A stretch of 52,286 nucleotides of DNA from Methanomassiliicoccaceae archaeon (GCA_016281925.1 JAEEJP010000038.1:1-52286), one strand, 5' to 3'; shown: positions 17,711-27,739, numbered from the stretch's first letter. The notes: generated from the sequence alone by a model not told the origin. Program-made: numbers and translations.

Positions 17711-20323
17711 ATGGCAATCAAATCGATCGCTCCCTTTCCCGATCATTCCGGAGGTCTGGAGGAGGGAGGAACTCGCATTCCATCCTCCAGCGGCGGCCAT
17801 GCCTCGAGACGCAACGGCCCCGGGATGCTGGCGGTCTTGGCGCTGATGCTGATCGCGGCCGCCGCCATGATACCGATGTCCCCTATGTCCGATGAGTATG
17901 ATGCTTCGTCGTCAGGAACCTGCGGAGAAAACCTGTCTTGGAATCTTGATAGAAGCGGAAATCTGGTCATATCGGGCTCAGGGCCGATGGACGATTACTC
18001 GATCAATTCCCCCTGGGCGGACAATCGCATCAAATCTGTGACCATAGAAGATCAGGTGACTTCCATAGGGAGCTATGCGTTCTTCGGATGTTCATATCTC
18101 AGAACGATTTCGATGCCAGATTCCATAGTATCTATAGGGAGCTATGCGTTCTTCGGTTGCTCAAACCTGGGATCGATTTCGATTCCTGGGCATGTCGTAT
18201 CCATCGGCGAACAGTCGTTCGTAGGTACCCCCATAAAATCCCTGGCCATACCGGATTCCGCGGATTCCATAGGCGATTATGCGTTCTCCGGCTGCGATTC
18301 TTTGGAATCCGTGTCAATCGGAAATTCCGTCGGGCGCATAGGCGATTATGCGTTCTACGGATGCGATTCGCTGGAGTCCGTGTCCTTCGGGAGTTCGGTG
18401 GCACGCATTGGGGCATGGGCATTTTCCGATTGCGTCTCTTTGGCGTCCGTCGACATACCCTGTTCCGCGGAGTCCATCGGAGACGGCGCATTCTGCGGCT
18501 GCTTTTCTCTGGAATCGATAGCGGTGGATCAGGAGAACGCGAAGTACAGCTCGTCCGACGGCGTCCTTTTCGACAAAGACAAGACTCTGCTGATAGCCTA
18601 TCCGGCCGGAAAGCAGGATTATGTGTACGAAATCCCCTCATCCGTCGGATCGATCGGCATCCGCGCGTTCTTCCGCTGCAATCATCTGGCATCTGTGGGC
18701 ATCCCCGATTCCGTAGCGTCCATCGGGAGCTATGCGTTCTTCGGATGCGGTTCTCTGGTATCCGCCGCTATCCCCTCATCCGTCGCATCGATTGGCGACT
18801 GGGCATTTTCCGAATGCGGTTCTCTGGCTTCCCTGACGATCGGGGACTCCGCGGGACCCATAGGGATCGGCGCTTTCGACAACTGTGTTTCTCTGTCTTA
18901 TGTTGCGATCGGGGATTCCGTGGGGCCGATAGGGGCATATGCGTTCTACGGACTGGAATTCTATGCGGGAACGTCTCTGCTCGATTATGGTTCCCTCCCG
19001 GGCCATACATTTGCGGGCTCCGGGGACGGCAAGCTGTACTCCAGCGATTCGGAGCTTTCCTATTCCGTGAGGGATGGCGAGGCCATCCTGAACGGATTCG
19101 GAGCAGGATATGCCGGAGCCAGGGATATCATCGCGATCCCGTCGGAATACAATGGGTGTCCCGTGACGTCCATCGCGAGCAAGGCATTCTACGGCTGCGC
19201 AGATCTGAAGCATGTGACCATACCGGCTTCGGTGAAGACTATAGGAAGCTATGCGTTCTACAGGTGCGCATCCCTGGAATCCGTGAGCCTAGGGTTGGTG
19301 GAATCCGTCGGGCTGAAATCATTCTCCTACTGCCAGTCCCTTGCCGATATATCCATACCCAGCACCCTCAAGAGAATCGGAAGCTATGCGTTCTACAGCT
19401 GCGGCCTGACCTCTCTCACCATACCCGGTGACGACGTCGTCCTGGAAGCCAGCGCGTTCAGCGCATGCAAGAACATGAAGGACATACATTTCACCGGACA
19501 TGGAGCGGTCATAGGGACCAACGCCTTCTACAAGAACAATGGGGTGTCCAGCGTGGACCTTTCCACCGTGGCTTCCGTGGGGTTCAAGGCTTTCCCGTAC
19601 TGCAATGGGCTGACCTCTCTGACGATTCCAAGCAACATCTCAGTGGTAAGCGAGTATGCATTCTTCAACTGCATCAATCTCAAGGATCTCACGGTGGAGG
19701 ACGGGGTCAGGAAGATAGGGAAGAGCGCTTTCAGCGGATGCAGATCCTTGGAGAACGTATCTCTGCCCAAGTCTCTGATATATCTGGGGCCCAATGCTTT
19801 CTACGGGATCGTTTTCGAAGATCCCGACGGGAATGCGATGGACTATACCCTGAAGCTCCGCGGGCACACGTATGTCGGATCCGGCAGGGTCCTCTGCATG
19901 CTGGAGGATCTCATCGACGGCGAGCAGTTCTCGGCCGACGGGCTGGACTATATAATAATCTCCGCCGATTCCCGCAAGGCATCCATCACCGGATATTCGG
20001 GTGCGGTCTCTGCCATCCCCCCCTCAGTGACATACAAGGGATGGGAGATTTCGGTGGCATCCATCGCGGACAAAGCATTCTACGGATGCGATACTCTGGT
20101 CTCGGCCGATCTGAAGAGCGCGGAATCCATAGGCATGAAAGCTTTCGCCAATTGCCCCTCGATCCAAAGCATAGAATTCGGCGGGGATCTGGATAGCATC
20201 GGCTCTTATGCGTTCTACGGGCTGTCATTCTACGAAGGGAAGTCGAAGCTTACGGCATCCCCGGAGATGCTGAAAGGCCATGCGTTCTCGGGAGCCGCTC
20301 CGAAGCTTTATCTCGTATCCTGA
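17711..20323 (+). CDS. BspA-like leucine-rich-repeat secreted surface protein
   Basis: An 870-residue protein. After a hydrophilic lead of about 40 residues comes a hydrophobic helix (MLAVLALMLIAAAAM), then more than 20 LRR_5/BspA repeats of the type SIGSYAFFGCSSL-SIxIPDSV. Most of the protein would lie outside the cell as a solenoid; adhesion to host or bacteria is the usual role. The type is common in gut bacteria and probably arrived by transfer, yet the gene uses no CGA, so it has adapted to the local code. The long lead before the membrane helix is unusual. Confidence 0.85.
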   Translation: MAIKSIAPFPDHSGGLEEGGTRIPSSSGGHASRRNGPGMLAVLALMLIAAAAMIPMSPMSDEYDASSSGTCGENLSWNLDRSGNLVISGSGPMDDYSINSPWADNRIKSVTIEDQVTSIGSYAFFGCSYLRTISMPDSIVSIGSYAFFGCSNLGSISIPGHVVSIGEQSFVGTPIKSLAIPDSADSIGDYAFSGCDSLESVSIGNSVGRIGDYAFYGCDSLESVSFGSSVARIGAWAFSDCVSLASVDIPCSAESIGDGAFCGCFSLESIAVDQENAKYSSSDGVLFDKDKTLLIAYPAGKQDYVYEIPSSVGSIGIRAFFRCNHLASVGIPDSVASIGSYAFFGCGSLVSAAIPSSVASIGDWAFSECGSLASLTIGDSAGPIGIGAFDNCVSLSYVAIGDSVGPIGAYAFYGLEFYAGTSLLDYGSLPGHTFAGSGDGKLYSSDSELSYSVRDGEAILNGFGAGYAGARDIIAIPSEYNGCPVTSIASKAFYGCADLKHVTIPASVKTIGSYAFYRCASLESVSLGLVESVGLKSFSYCQSLADISIPSTLKRIGSYAFYSCGLTSLTIPGDDVVLEASAFSACKNMKDIHFTGHGAVIGTNAFYKNNGVSSVDLSTVASVGFKAFPYCNGLTSLTIPSNISVVSEYAFFNCINLKDLTVEDGVRKIGKSAFSGCRSLENVSLPKSLIYLGPNAFYGIVFEDPDGNAMDYTLKLRGHTYVGSGRVLCMLEDLIDGEQFSADGLDYIIISADSRKASITGYSGAVSAIPPSVTYKGWEISVASIADKAFYGCDTLVSADLKSAESIGMKAFANCPSIQSIEFGGDLDSIGSYAFYGLSFYEGKSKLTASPEMLKGHAFSGAAPKLYLVS

Positions 20324-20329
20324 ATAAAA

Positions 20330-20356
20330 GGGGCAGAAATGCCCCAAACCTTTTGC
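20330..20356 (+). terminator. Hairpin terminator of the BspA-like gene
   Basis: GGGGCA at 20330-20335 pairs with TGCCCC at 20340-20345 over a GAAA loop, seven bases after the TGA, followed by CCTTTT. Confidence 0.5.
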
Positions 20357-20379
20357 TCGCCATACACAGTTTTTTCAAA

Positions 20380-20448
20380 AGAGAATATTATAATGCTCTT
20401 TATTGACATCTTCATATGAAAAAGAGTATTACGATACTCCTTTATACG
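20380..20448 (+). promoter_or_regulatory. Double palindrome and TATA box upstream of the DUF4143 ATPase
   Basis: GAGTAT-TACG-ATACTC (20424-20439) is a perfect palindrome and AGAGAATATTATAATGCTCT (20380-20399) an imperfect one of similar composition. The TATA element TTTATACG follows at 20441-20448, giving a near-leaderless transcript at ATG 20468. Two operator-like sites just upstream suggest tight repression. Confidence 0.45.
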
Positions 20449-20467
20449 AAGTTATAGGTATCCGATT

Positions 20468-21667
20468 ATGGATGAGATACCGAGGACGCAGTATCTTTAT
20501 GAGCTTGACGAGTGGAAGGACAGCCCGGACATCGTGAAGGTCATAATCGGCGTCAGACGCGCCGGAAAATCCGTGGTTATGCAGCAGTTCATCAGGAGGC
20601 TGATAGGGAGCGGCATAGATCGGAATTCAATTCTGCTCATGAATTTCGAGTCCTCCGATTTCGATTCCATCGCCGGCTACAGGGATCTGAATGCATGGAT
20701 CGCTGAAAGGATCCCCCGCGACAGGAGAGCCTATGTTTTCCTCGACGAGGTCCAGAGAGTGGAAGGCTGGGAGCGCACTATCAACTCCCTTATGGCTGAC
20801 TACGATGCAGACGTCTACGTCACGGGTTCGAACGCATATCTCCTCTCATCGGAGCTTTCCACATATATATCTGGGAGGTACGTCGAGATAGAGGTCTATC
20901 CCCTGTCTTTCAAAGAATTTCTCATCGGGCATCCGGCGACTCCGGACATAGATAGGAACGCGAGGTTTCAGCAGTATCTCCGCACCGGCGGCATGCCGCT
21001 CACGGATCCTGACAGAGGGGACAGATACAATTCGATGATCCTTGAAGGCATTTACAACACCGTTCTGGTGAAGGATGTCGCGGCCAGAATGGGAATCAGG
21101 GACCTTTCCGGGCTGGATTCCATAGCAAGGTTTCTCTTTGATAACTTGGGCAATGTCACCAATATCGACAATATAGCTAGGGCGACGGGACTGGCGAAGA
21201 AGACAGTGGCGAAATATATACGCGCCTTGACCGAGGCGTTCCTGTTCTACAAGGCGGACCGTTACGATGTGGTGGGGAAGAAACTTATGGGCTCCCATGA
21301 GAAGTACTATCCGGTGGATACCGGCCTGGCAAGAGCCGTCCTGGACAGGGGCATCGCCGGCACTTCGAGGCCGTTGGAGAGCATCGTGTTCATGGAGCTG
21401 AAGAGGAGGGGATACAGGGTCAGGGTCGGTTCCTTCCGCGACAGAGAGGTCGATTTCACTGCGGAGAAGAACGGCAGGATCGAATACTATCAGGTCTGCC
21501 TGACGATGCTGGATGACGCTACTTTCGACAGGGAAGTCCGCTCGTTCAAGGCTATAGGCGACAATTATCCCAAAACCGTGCTTTCATTGGACCCGATAGT
21601 CAGGGATGTTCCGGACGGGCTGATACATAGGAATGCGGTGGAATGGCTGGCAGGCCCGGACAGCTGA
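20468..21667 (+). CDS. AAA+ ATPase with C-terminal DUF4143
   Basis: A 399-residue protein: Walker A GVRRAGKS (residues 28-35), Walker B AYVFLDEVQ (about 90-98), sensor-1 VYVTGSNA, a winged-helix segment (NVTNIDNIARATGLAKKTVAKYI) and a DUF4143 C-terminus with a PD-(D/E)XK-like core (ESIVFMELKRRGY...REVDF). This family is widespread in archaea and host-associated bacteria with uncertain function, perhaps in defence. It is a single gene with a distinctive palindromic promoter. Confidence 0.85.
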   Translation: MDEIPRTQYLYELDEWKDSPDIVKVIIGVRRAGKSVVMQQFIRRLIGSGIDRNSILLMNFESSDFDSIAGYRDLNAWIAERIPRDRRAYVFLDEVQRVEGWERTINSLMADYDADVYVTGSNAYLLSSELSTYISGRYVEIEVYPLSFKEFLIGHPATPDIDRNARFQQYLRTGGMPLTDPDRGDRYNSMILEGIYNTVLVKDVAARMGIRDLSGLDSIARFLFDNLGNVTNIDNIARATGLAKKTVAKYIRALTEAFLFYKADRYDVVGKKLMGSHEKYYPVDTGLARAVLDRGIAGTSRPLESIVFMELKRRGYRVRVGSFRDREVDFTAEKNGRIEYYQVCLTMLDDATFDREVRSFKAIGDNYPKTVLSLDPIVRDVPDGLIHRNAVEWLAGPDS

Positions 21668-21743
21668 ATCCGGGCTCTGGCGCAGCCATCCGCTCTTTTT
21701 GACACCCCTTATATAGGTTTTCAATAATGCATGGCCGTTAGCC

Positions 21744-24362
21744 ATGGCACAGTACGACTCAGCTTCCATAGAGAAACGCTGGCAGGACATGTGGGATTCC
21801 GAGGCCGTCTACCGCTTCGACCCCAAATCCGAAAAGCCGGTATTCAGCATCGACAATCCCCCCAGGTATACTTCGGGTCCGCTTCATCTCGGGCACGCCA
21901 CCGGGTATTCCCTGATCGATTTCGCCGCCCGTTTCAGGAGGATGAGAGGCTACAACGTGTTCTTCCCCCTGTGCTTCGACGTCAACGGCACGCCTATCGA
22001 AGTCAAAGTCGAGAAGAAGCACCACATCACGAAGCTCGACACCCCCAGACAGGAATACAGGAGGCTGTGCGAGGAGTACGCCAACGGCTTCATCGCCCAG
22101 ATGACCGAGGATTTCAAGATGCTCGGGGAGTCCATGGACCCCAGCATCTATTACCAGACGGACGCCCCCTACTACAGGAAGATCACCCAGCTCTCCTTCG
22201 TCAATCTGTTCAGAAGGGGCCTCGTGTACAAGGCGAACTTCCCCGTGAACTGGTGCCCCGGGTGCATGACCGCTCTTGCCGACGCAGAAGTCGAGTACAG
22301 GGACAACGTCAACAAGCTCAATTACATCAAGTTCATGGTCGCCGATTCCGACAAAGAGGACGATTACGTCCTGGTTGCGACCACCAGGCCCGAGCTGCTC
22401 TGCACATGCAAGGTCGTAGCCGTCCATCCGGACGACAAGGAGAAGGCCCATCTCATAGGCAAGGAGCTCATCACCCCGCTGTACGGCAGGAGGGTGAAAG
22501 TCATATCCGATCCTGCGGTCAAGCTCGACTACGGGACCGGGAACGTCATGATATGCACCATCGGGGACAAGGACGACCTCATGTGGGTCATGAAATACCA
22601 TCTCCCGATGGAGAAGGGAATCGACGAGAGCGGGAAGATGACCGAGCTCTCCGGGAAATACGCGGGCATGCCCGTCCTCGAGGCCAGGGAAGCCGCGATC
22701 GAGGATCTCCGCGCCGCCGGCCTTCTGGTGAAGCAGGAGGACAACCCCCAGCAGGTCTCCATCTGCTGGAGATGCCACACGCCCATCGAGTTCCTCCAGG
22801 TTCCCCAGTGGTTCCTCAAGACCACATCCTTCAAGGACACGATCCTCAAGAGAGCGGACGAGATAAAATGGCATCCGGAATTCATGAAGACCAGGCTCCG
22901 CGACTGGACCAACTCCCTGGAGTGGGACTGGGTCCTCAGCAGGCAGAGGGTCTTTGCCACCCCCATCCCCATCTGGGAATGCGAATCCTGCGGGCACGCG
23001 GTCTGCGCCACCGAGGAGCAGTGCTATGTCGACCCCGTTTTCGACGCTCCGCCCGTGGAGAAATGCCCGAAATGCGGCGGCAAGCTCGTCGGATGCCCGG
23101 ACGTGTTCGACACGTGGATGGATTCCTCCGGGTCCTCGCTGTACAATACTTTCTGGGGCAGGGACGAGGAGCTCCACAAGAAGCTGTTCCCCATGAGCCT
23201 CAGACCCCAGTCCCACGACATCATCAGGACCTGGGCGTTCTATTCCATACTCAGGGCGGAGCAGATCGAGGAGAGCATCCCCTGGGAGGACATAATGATC
23301 CACGGGTTCATCATGGCCCCGGACGGCACCCCGATGCATTCGTCTATCGGGAATGTGATCGATCCCATACCTATCCTCAAGAATTACGGGGCCGACGCGC
23401 TCAGATACTACGCCGCGACCTGCTCCCTCGGAATAGACCACGCCTTCAGGGAGAAGGACGTCATCCGCGGCAGGAAGCTCTGCAACAAGGTGTTCAACCT
23501 CGGCCAGTTCGCCGGGAGATTCCTCTCCGATGTCCCGAAGGAATGCCCCGAGCTCAGGGTTTCCGACAGGTGGATAATCAGCAGATACACCGAGACCCTG
23601 AAGAACGTCACCGCCTGCCTCGAAGAGTACCAGTTCGACAAGGCCATGAGAGAGGTCGAAGGCTTCATCTGGCACGAGTTCGCCGACAACTATGTCGAGA
23701 TGGTCAAGGCCAGGAACGATCCCGCGGTCAGATACACGATCTACAACGTCTTCCTGGGAAGCATCAAGATGCTCGCGCCCTTCATGCCCCACGTCACCGA
23801 GGACGTCTACCAGGAGCATTTCAAGGCGGCGGACGGATGCAGGAGCGTCCATCTGACCCCCTGGCCGGAGCCCATGTTCATAGACGGGGAAGCCGAAGAG
23901 GCGGGAGAGAAGCTCAAAGACGTCCTGGCGGAGATACGCTCCTGGAAGTCCGAGAAGAAGATCCCGCTCAACGCGGAGCTTTCCCTGATCGAGCTGGTCG
24001 GTGCGGATGCCAGGGCCCTCGAATGCGCCAAGGACGACATCAGGGAGACCACCAAGGCGAAGGAGATCAGAATCGCGCCGGAAGCCCGCCTCACCGAGGA
24101 GGTCGCCGGAGTGAAGCCTGTGCATTCCAAGCTCGGCCCCGCGTTCAAGGCCAAAGCTAAGACTATAGTCTCCGCGGTTGCGGCCATGGATCCCGAGGAA
24201 GTCTCCAGGAAGCTGGAATCCGGCGCCGTGGAAGTCGAGGCCGACGGAGAGACCGTCTCGGTCGGCAAGGAGTATTTCGAGGTGGAGAAGCGTCTCATGC
24301 TCGACGGAAAGGCGGTCGACACCATCCAGGTCGGCGGGATACTCATCCTCATCGAGCTCTGA
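21744..24362 (+). CDS. valS: Valyl-tRNA synthetase
   Basis: An 872-residue class I synthetase. The HIGH region is PRYTSGPLHLGHA, the editing domain follows (VATTRPELLCTCKVVAVHP), and a zinc cluster (CESCGHAVC and CPKCGG) and the typical W-rich catalytic half are present. The KMSKS site is replaced by PMHSS in GTPMHSSIGN, a marked deviation in a normally conserved loop. A C-terminal extension (about 789-872) resembles the GlyRS insert. A TATA box (CTTATATAGG) lies near 21709. No CGA codon was found. Confidence 0.9.
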   Translation: MAQYDSASIEKRWQDMWDSEAVYRFDPKSEKPVFSIDNPPRYTSGPLHLGHATGYSLIDFAARFRRMRGYNVFFPLCFDVNGTPIEVKVEKKHHITKLDTPRQEYRRLCEEYANGFIAQMTEDFKMLGESMDPSIYYQTDAPYYRKITQLSFVNLFRRGLVYKANFPVNWCPGCMTALADAEVEYRDNVNKLNYIKFMVADSDKEDDYVLVATTRPELLCTCKVVAVHPDDKEKAHLIGKELITPLYGRRVKVISDPAVKLDYGTGNVMICTIGDKDDLMWVMKYHLPMEKGIDESGKMTELSGKYAGMPVLEAREAAIEDLRAAGLLVKQEDNPQQVSICWRCHTPIEFLQVPQWFLKTTSFKDTILKRADEIKWHPEFMKTRLRDWTNSLEWDWVLSRQRVFATPIPIWECESCGHAVCATEEQCYVDPVFDAPPVEKCPKCGGKLVGCPDVFDTWMDSSGSSLYNTFWGRDEELHKKLFPMSLRPQSHDIIRTWAFYSILRAEQIEESIPWEDIMIHGFIMAPDGTPMHSSIGNVIDPIPILKNYGADALRYYAATCSLGIDHAFREKDVIRGRKLCNKVFNLGQFAGRFLSDVPKECPELRVSDRWIISRYTETLKNVTACLEEYQFDKAMREVEGFIWHEFADNYVEMVKARNDPAVRYTIYNVFLGSIKMLAPFMPHVTEDVYQEHFKAADGCRSVHLTPWPEPMFIDGEAEEAGEKLKDVLAEIRSWKSEKKIPLNAELSLIELVGADARALECAKDDIRETTKAKEIRIAPEARLTEEVAGVKPVHSKLGPAFKAKAKTIVSAVAAMDPEEVSRKLESGAVEVEADGETVSVGKEYFEVEKRLMLDGKAVDTIQVGGILILIEL

Positions 24363-24369
24363 CATCGGG

Positions 24370-24394
24370 TGCCGGTTCCGGCCGGCATCCTTTT
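24370..24394 (+). terminator. Hairpin terminator after valS
   Basis: TGCCGG (24370-24375) pairs with CCGGCA (24382-24387), followed by CCTTTT, seven bases after the TGA and just upstream of the next start. Confidence 0.45.
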
Positions 24395-24398
24395 CCCT

Positions 24399-25154
24399 AT
24401 GATATTCTGCTTCTCCGCCACAGGCAATTCCCTTTATTTCGCCCGCAAGATATCTGAGGCGGATGGTAGCACTATAGTCCATATGGACCGCTGCCTCAGA
24501 GAAGACGATCTGTCGTTCCGCGTGCCTCCGGGAGAGTCCCTGGGCTTCGTGTTCCCGGTGTATTTCTCCGGGCTTCCCACTATAGTCTCCGACTTTCTGG
24601 GCAGAGCCGAGATAACGACCGATCCCGGGACGTATGTTTATGTTGCAGTCACCTGCGGGTCATCCCCCGGTGACGCCGGAGGCATGGCGGCCAGGATCCT
24701 TTCCGGTAAAGGCATCGGCGTATCCGGAATGTTTCGCGCGGTCATGCCGCATACCTGGACGCCTCTGCACGATCTCTCAGACAAGAAGAGGATAGAGAAG
24801 GTTCTGGCCGGGGCCGAGCCGCAAATCGCGGACGCCGCCGAAGGGATCGCATCCCGCCGCAGATGCAGGATGCCGGACGCCACGTCGAAGATCATGGCAA
24901 AGCCGCTCTATGCGATCTACGGGATGCAGAGGACCAAGCTGTTCTGGGTCACCGATCTGTGCGACGGGTGCGGCGAATGCAGGAGGATCTGCCCCGTGCG
25001 CGCGATTAGGATGGAGAACAGGAGGCCGGTGATAGTCCCCGACAGGTGCCCGATGTGCCTGGCGTGCCTGCACAGGTGCCCCATGTTCGCCATCCAGTAC
25101 GGGAAAGCCACTATAGTGCACGGGCGCTATACGCACCCCGATTCAGGGCTGCGA
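24399..25154 (+). CDS. EFR1-type flavodoxin-ferredoxin protein, ending in CGA
   Basis: A 251-residue protein: N-terminal flavodoxin-like domain with FSATGNSLYFA, and a C-terminal 2x[4Fe-4S] ferredoxin with CDGCGECRRICP and CPMCLACLHRCP, then QYGK and a short GRY tail, exactly the EFR1 family layout and length. It probably transfers electrons between ferredoxin and a flavin. No TGA, TAA or TAG closes the frame here. The first CGA is at 25152-25154, 12 bases inside the convergent gene; conventional reading would run to 26825, antisense to that gene. Confidence 0.8.
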
Positions 25155-27164
25155 TACGGCTCCGGCCATATAGGCATCCAGGACCCGGTCCGCCGTTCTC
25201 TTCGCTTTGGCCATCTCCTTGGGTCCTGGGTTTTCGCTTTCGTCCCAGCGCACGGCGGCATCTATCTCGTCCATGAGGTCCAGGAGCTTCTCAGATCCTT
25301 TCCATCCTTTCCTCAGGGCTTCCATCTCCTCGGGGCTGGATCCCGAGATCCTGGAGGAGATCCCGCCGGCCAGATAAGAGACGAATTCCATGTTCCTCTT
25401 CAGCTCGGCCATGTCCTGGCTTTTGGTCTGGGGGCAGACCTCCGGATCCTTGAGCCTGGTTTCCGCCATCCCCATGATCGCCATCGCTTTCCCGCACAGG
25501 CTTTCCCACGCCTGGAGATAGGGGTTGCCGCTCATGCTGAACGTCATCAGTCTCGGCATGGAAAGGGCGCAGACCGCGATGCTGACTTCGTTGCCCATGC
25601 CGCCGGTTTCCATGATCCTGTCTATCAGCTCCTCCAGGAACCTTCTGTCAGAGATGTTCTCGGCGTTCCATATCAGGGAAGGAAGATAGATCAGAGAGAG
25701 AAGGTCGTCCTCTGCGGAGGCGTTCGCCATGCCTTCGGCGAGGATCTCCTCCGCGATATCGCAGAACTCATCCGCGCCGCCCTTTTTCCCGAGGGTCGAG
25801 GATCCCTCCGAAATCATCACCGCGGCCACCGACAGGTTCCCGTCCAGGACGCAGGATTTCCCAATGGCCAGATTCCCGAGCCACTCGTCCGCGTCCCTGT
25901 CGAGTATGCGCTCCCCGAGGTTGTTCAGGAGCTCCGAATCGTTTCCTTTGAGGGCTTCCCTCGCCATCCCGCGGAGCTCTCCGATGTCTTCCGGCAGCTC
26001 CTCTATTGCCGGGGTGACTATGCGGCCTCTGAACCCGCAGCCGCATTCCAGGATCCCGCCGGGCCCGCTGGCTATGAACTTCCCGCAGTCGGGGCATTCC
26101 CTGCCGGCATATTCGCTTCCGGGGCCCTCTCCGGCCTCTTCCTCAGGGGCATCCAGCCTCTCGTCGTTCAGAGCATCCCTGATGATCTCTTCATATTTCC
26201 TCAGGGCCTCGTCCATCTTCTTCTTCCGGCCTTTGTTGCGGCCGTCGGACATCATGTATCCGACGAAATTCTCGAAGGCTTCCCTCAGAACGCCGCCGTG
26301 CCCGTCGTCTTCCTCTACCCACAGGTCGCAGAGCCTTCCTATCCTTTCTTCGTCGAATCCGCACTATACCGATTCCTCCAGTTTCCTGACGTCCTCCAGG
26401 AATCCGGACATCATCCTGATCTTGGGAGCGTTCCTGCCTTTCGGCCCGTCCAGCTCCTCCGCCCTCGAAGCCATCGCTCCGGCGGCCCAGGAAGCGGCCT
26501 CCAGCACGGAGCCGTGGTCGAGAAGAAGCATGTCGTTGCAGGCATAGCACACCGCCATGTCCGCGGCTTCGAACGCGAAATTCAGGCAGGCGCCTCCGCT
26601 TCCGGCGCAGTCGTCGCTGTATCCTATCCTGGTGGCCAGATCCTCTTCCAGCGTTACGTCCATGAGGTTATGGAAGCGTTCGTCCATGACCTCCGAGAAT
26701 TCCATCATGCCGAGGTGGTCCTCGTCCCAGCGCCTTCCCTCTGCGCACGCGGCCGCCAGCGAATCCATGCACGCATCGGTCACGAGCGAATAGAACTCGT
26801 CGAAGTTCTCCTCGTCCAGGAATGAAGCCGCGAGCGAGAAATCGTCGAATCCCTTCCCGGCCTTCCCGGACATCATCTCGTACCAGCCTATGAAGAACCA
26901 GGCGTACCAGGACGATACCCCTTCCTTCGCCACCTTCTCGGCCAGCGGCGCCATGGCTCCGGCGTCCCCGGTCTCGAACAGCCGCTGCATCTCCGGGATG
27001 TATTTCTCGGACAGCTCGTCCCTTCTGGATTCGGCGTCCCCGATCTCCTCCTTGGTGAAGGCCCTGGAGCGGCGGCACAGCAGGCATTCGCCCTCCAGAT
27101 CCTCGGTGTCGGCTATCATGAAATTCTCGCCGCAGAAGGGGCACTTCGTCATCAAAAGGGTCAT
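25143..27164 (-). CDS. Large zinc-ribbon protein with an in-frame TAG (probable pyrrolysine)
   Basis: A 673-residue protein if TAG at 26366-26364 (codon 267) is read through. The N-terminal half has a zinc ribbon (CPFCGENF...CLLC) and alpha-helical repeats. After the TAG the same frame continues for 406 codons, with a second zinc ribbon (CPDCGKF...CGCGF), a Lys-rich helix and more helical repeats similar in style to the first half, closed by TGA. The joint reads LEESV-X-CGFDEER. Neither half contains CGA, and codon use is the same on both sides. Function unknown. Start ATG 27164 lies just before the first zinc ribbon. Confidence 0.72.
26364..26366 (-). other. In-frame TAG, probable pyrrolysine codon 267
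   Basis: TAG lies between two coding halves of one open frame; the downstream half has no strong start until ATG 26255, 36 codons later, and those 36 codons look coding (GRLCDLWVEEDD). Confidence 0.65.
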
Positions 27165-27193
27165 GGCAAGGCATCGGCCTAGGCGGTAAAAGG

Positions 27194-27739
27194 TTATTGC
27201 GGTACGCGCAGATCCCTGAAGGAGCGTATGTTGCGGTTCAGGGAGGTCGCCCTGGAATTGATGGCCAGATCCTCCAGTGCTCCCGCGAAATATGTGGAGC
27301 ACACCACGGCCACGACTGTCCCAAGGTCAGCGAACACCATGAAATAAGGGGCGAGGCGCAGGAGCAGCCCGCCGATCTTGTTCATGTCGGTATGGAGCAG
27401 AGCCGTCCTGCGGAACCTGTACGTGCCTATGCACAGGGAGATCCCGCGGACGGCCGCGATGAGCGCTATGAACAGGATCATCCACGGCTCCCAGGGCTGG
27501 GTGGGTATGAGCACGGCCAGCATCGCCAGGACCAGCGAGAAATCGGCGGCGCTGTCCAGTATCTCCCCTCCGGGGGAGCACAGCCCGTACTTCCTGGCCA
27601 GGTATCCGTCGAGGACATCGCTGGCGCTGCAGTAAGTGAAGACCGCCAGGAACCATGCGTTCAGCTCCCCCGTAAGGAGCAGAAGCGCCGAGCCTATTAT
27701 CCTGGAGACGGATAGGATGTCTGGCACCAGGCGATGCAT
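27194..27739 (-). CDS. CDP-alcohol phosphatidyltransferase
   Basis: A 181-residue membrane enzyme with the family signature D-x2-D-G-x2-A-R-x8-G-x3-D-x3-D complete (SDVLDGYLARKYG...GGEILDSAAD) and five or six helices. It would join a CDP-activated lipid to an alcohol in archaeal polar-lipid synthesis. It lies six bases downstream of the DEAD-box helicase end, in the same operon. Stop TAA, one of only two TAA stops in the window. Confidence 0.88.
   Translation of the reverse strand: MHRLVPDILSVSRIIGSALLLLTGELNAWFLAVFTYCSASDVLDGYLARKYGLCSPGGEILDSAADFSLVLAMLAVLIPTQPWEPWMILFIALIAAVRGISLCIGTYRFRRTALLHTDMNKIGGLLLRLAPYFMVFADLGTVVAVVCSTYFAGALEDLAINSRATSLNRNIRSFRDLRVPQ

Noticed and set aside
25155-26825. 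Fusion of EFR1 with a 557-residue extension
   Set aside because: Entirely antisense to the TAG-containing gene; EFR1 proteins end before it.
25143-27164. Pseudogene split by a nonsense mutation
   Set aside because: No second lesion in 673 codons, same codon use on both sides, and two other genes show the same TAG pattern; not fully excluded without comparison.
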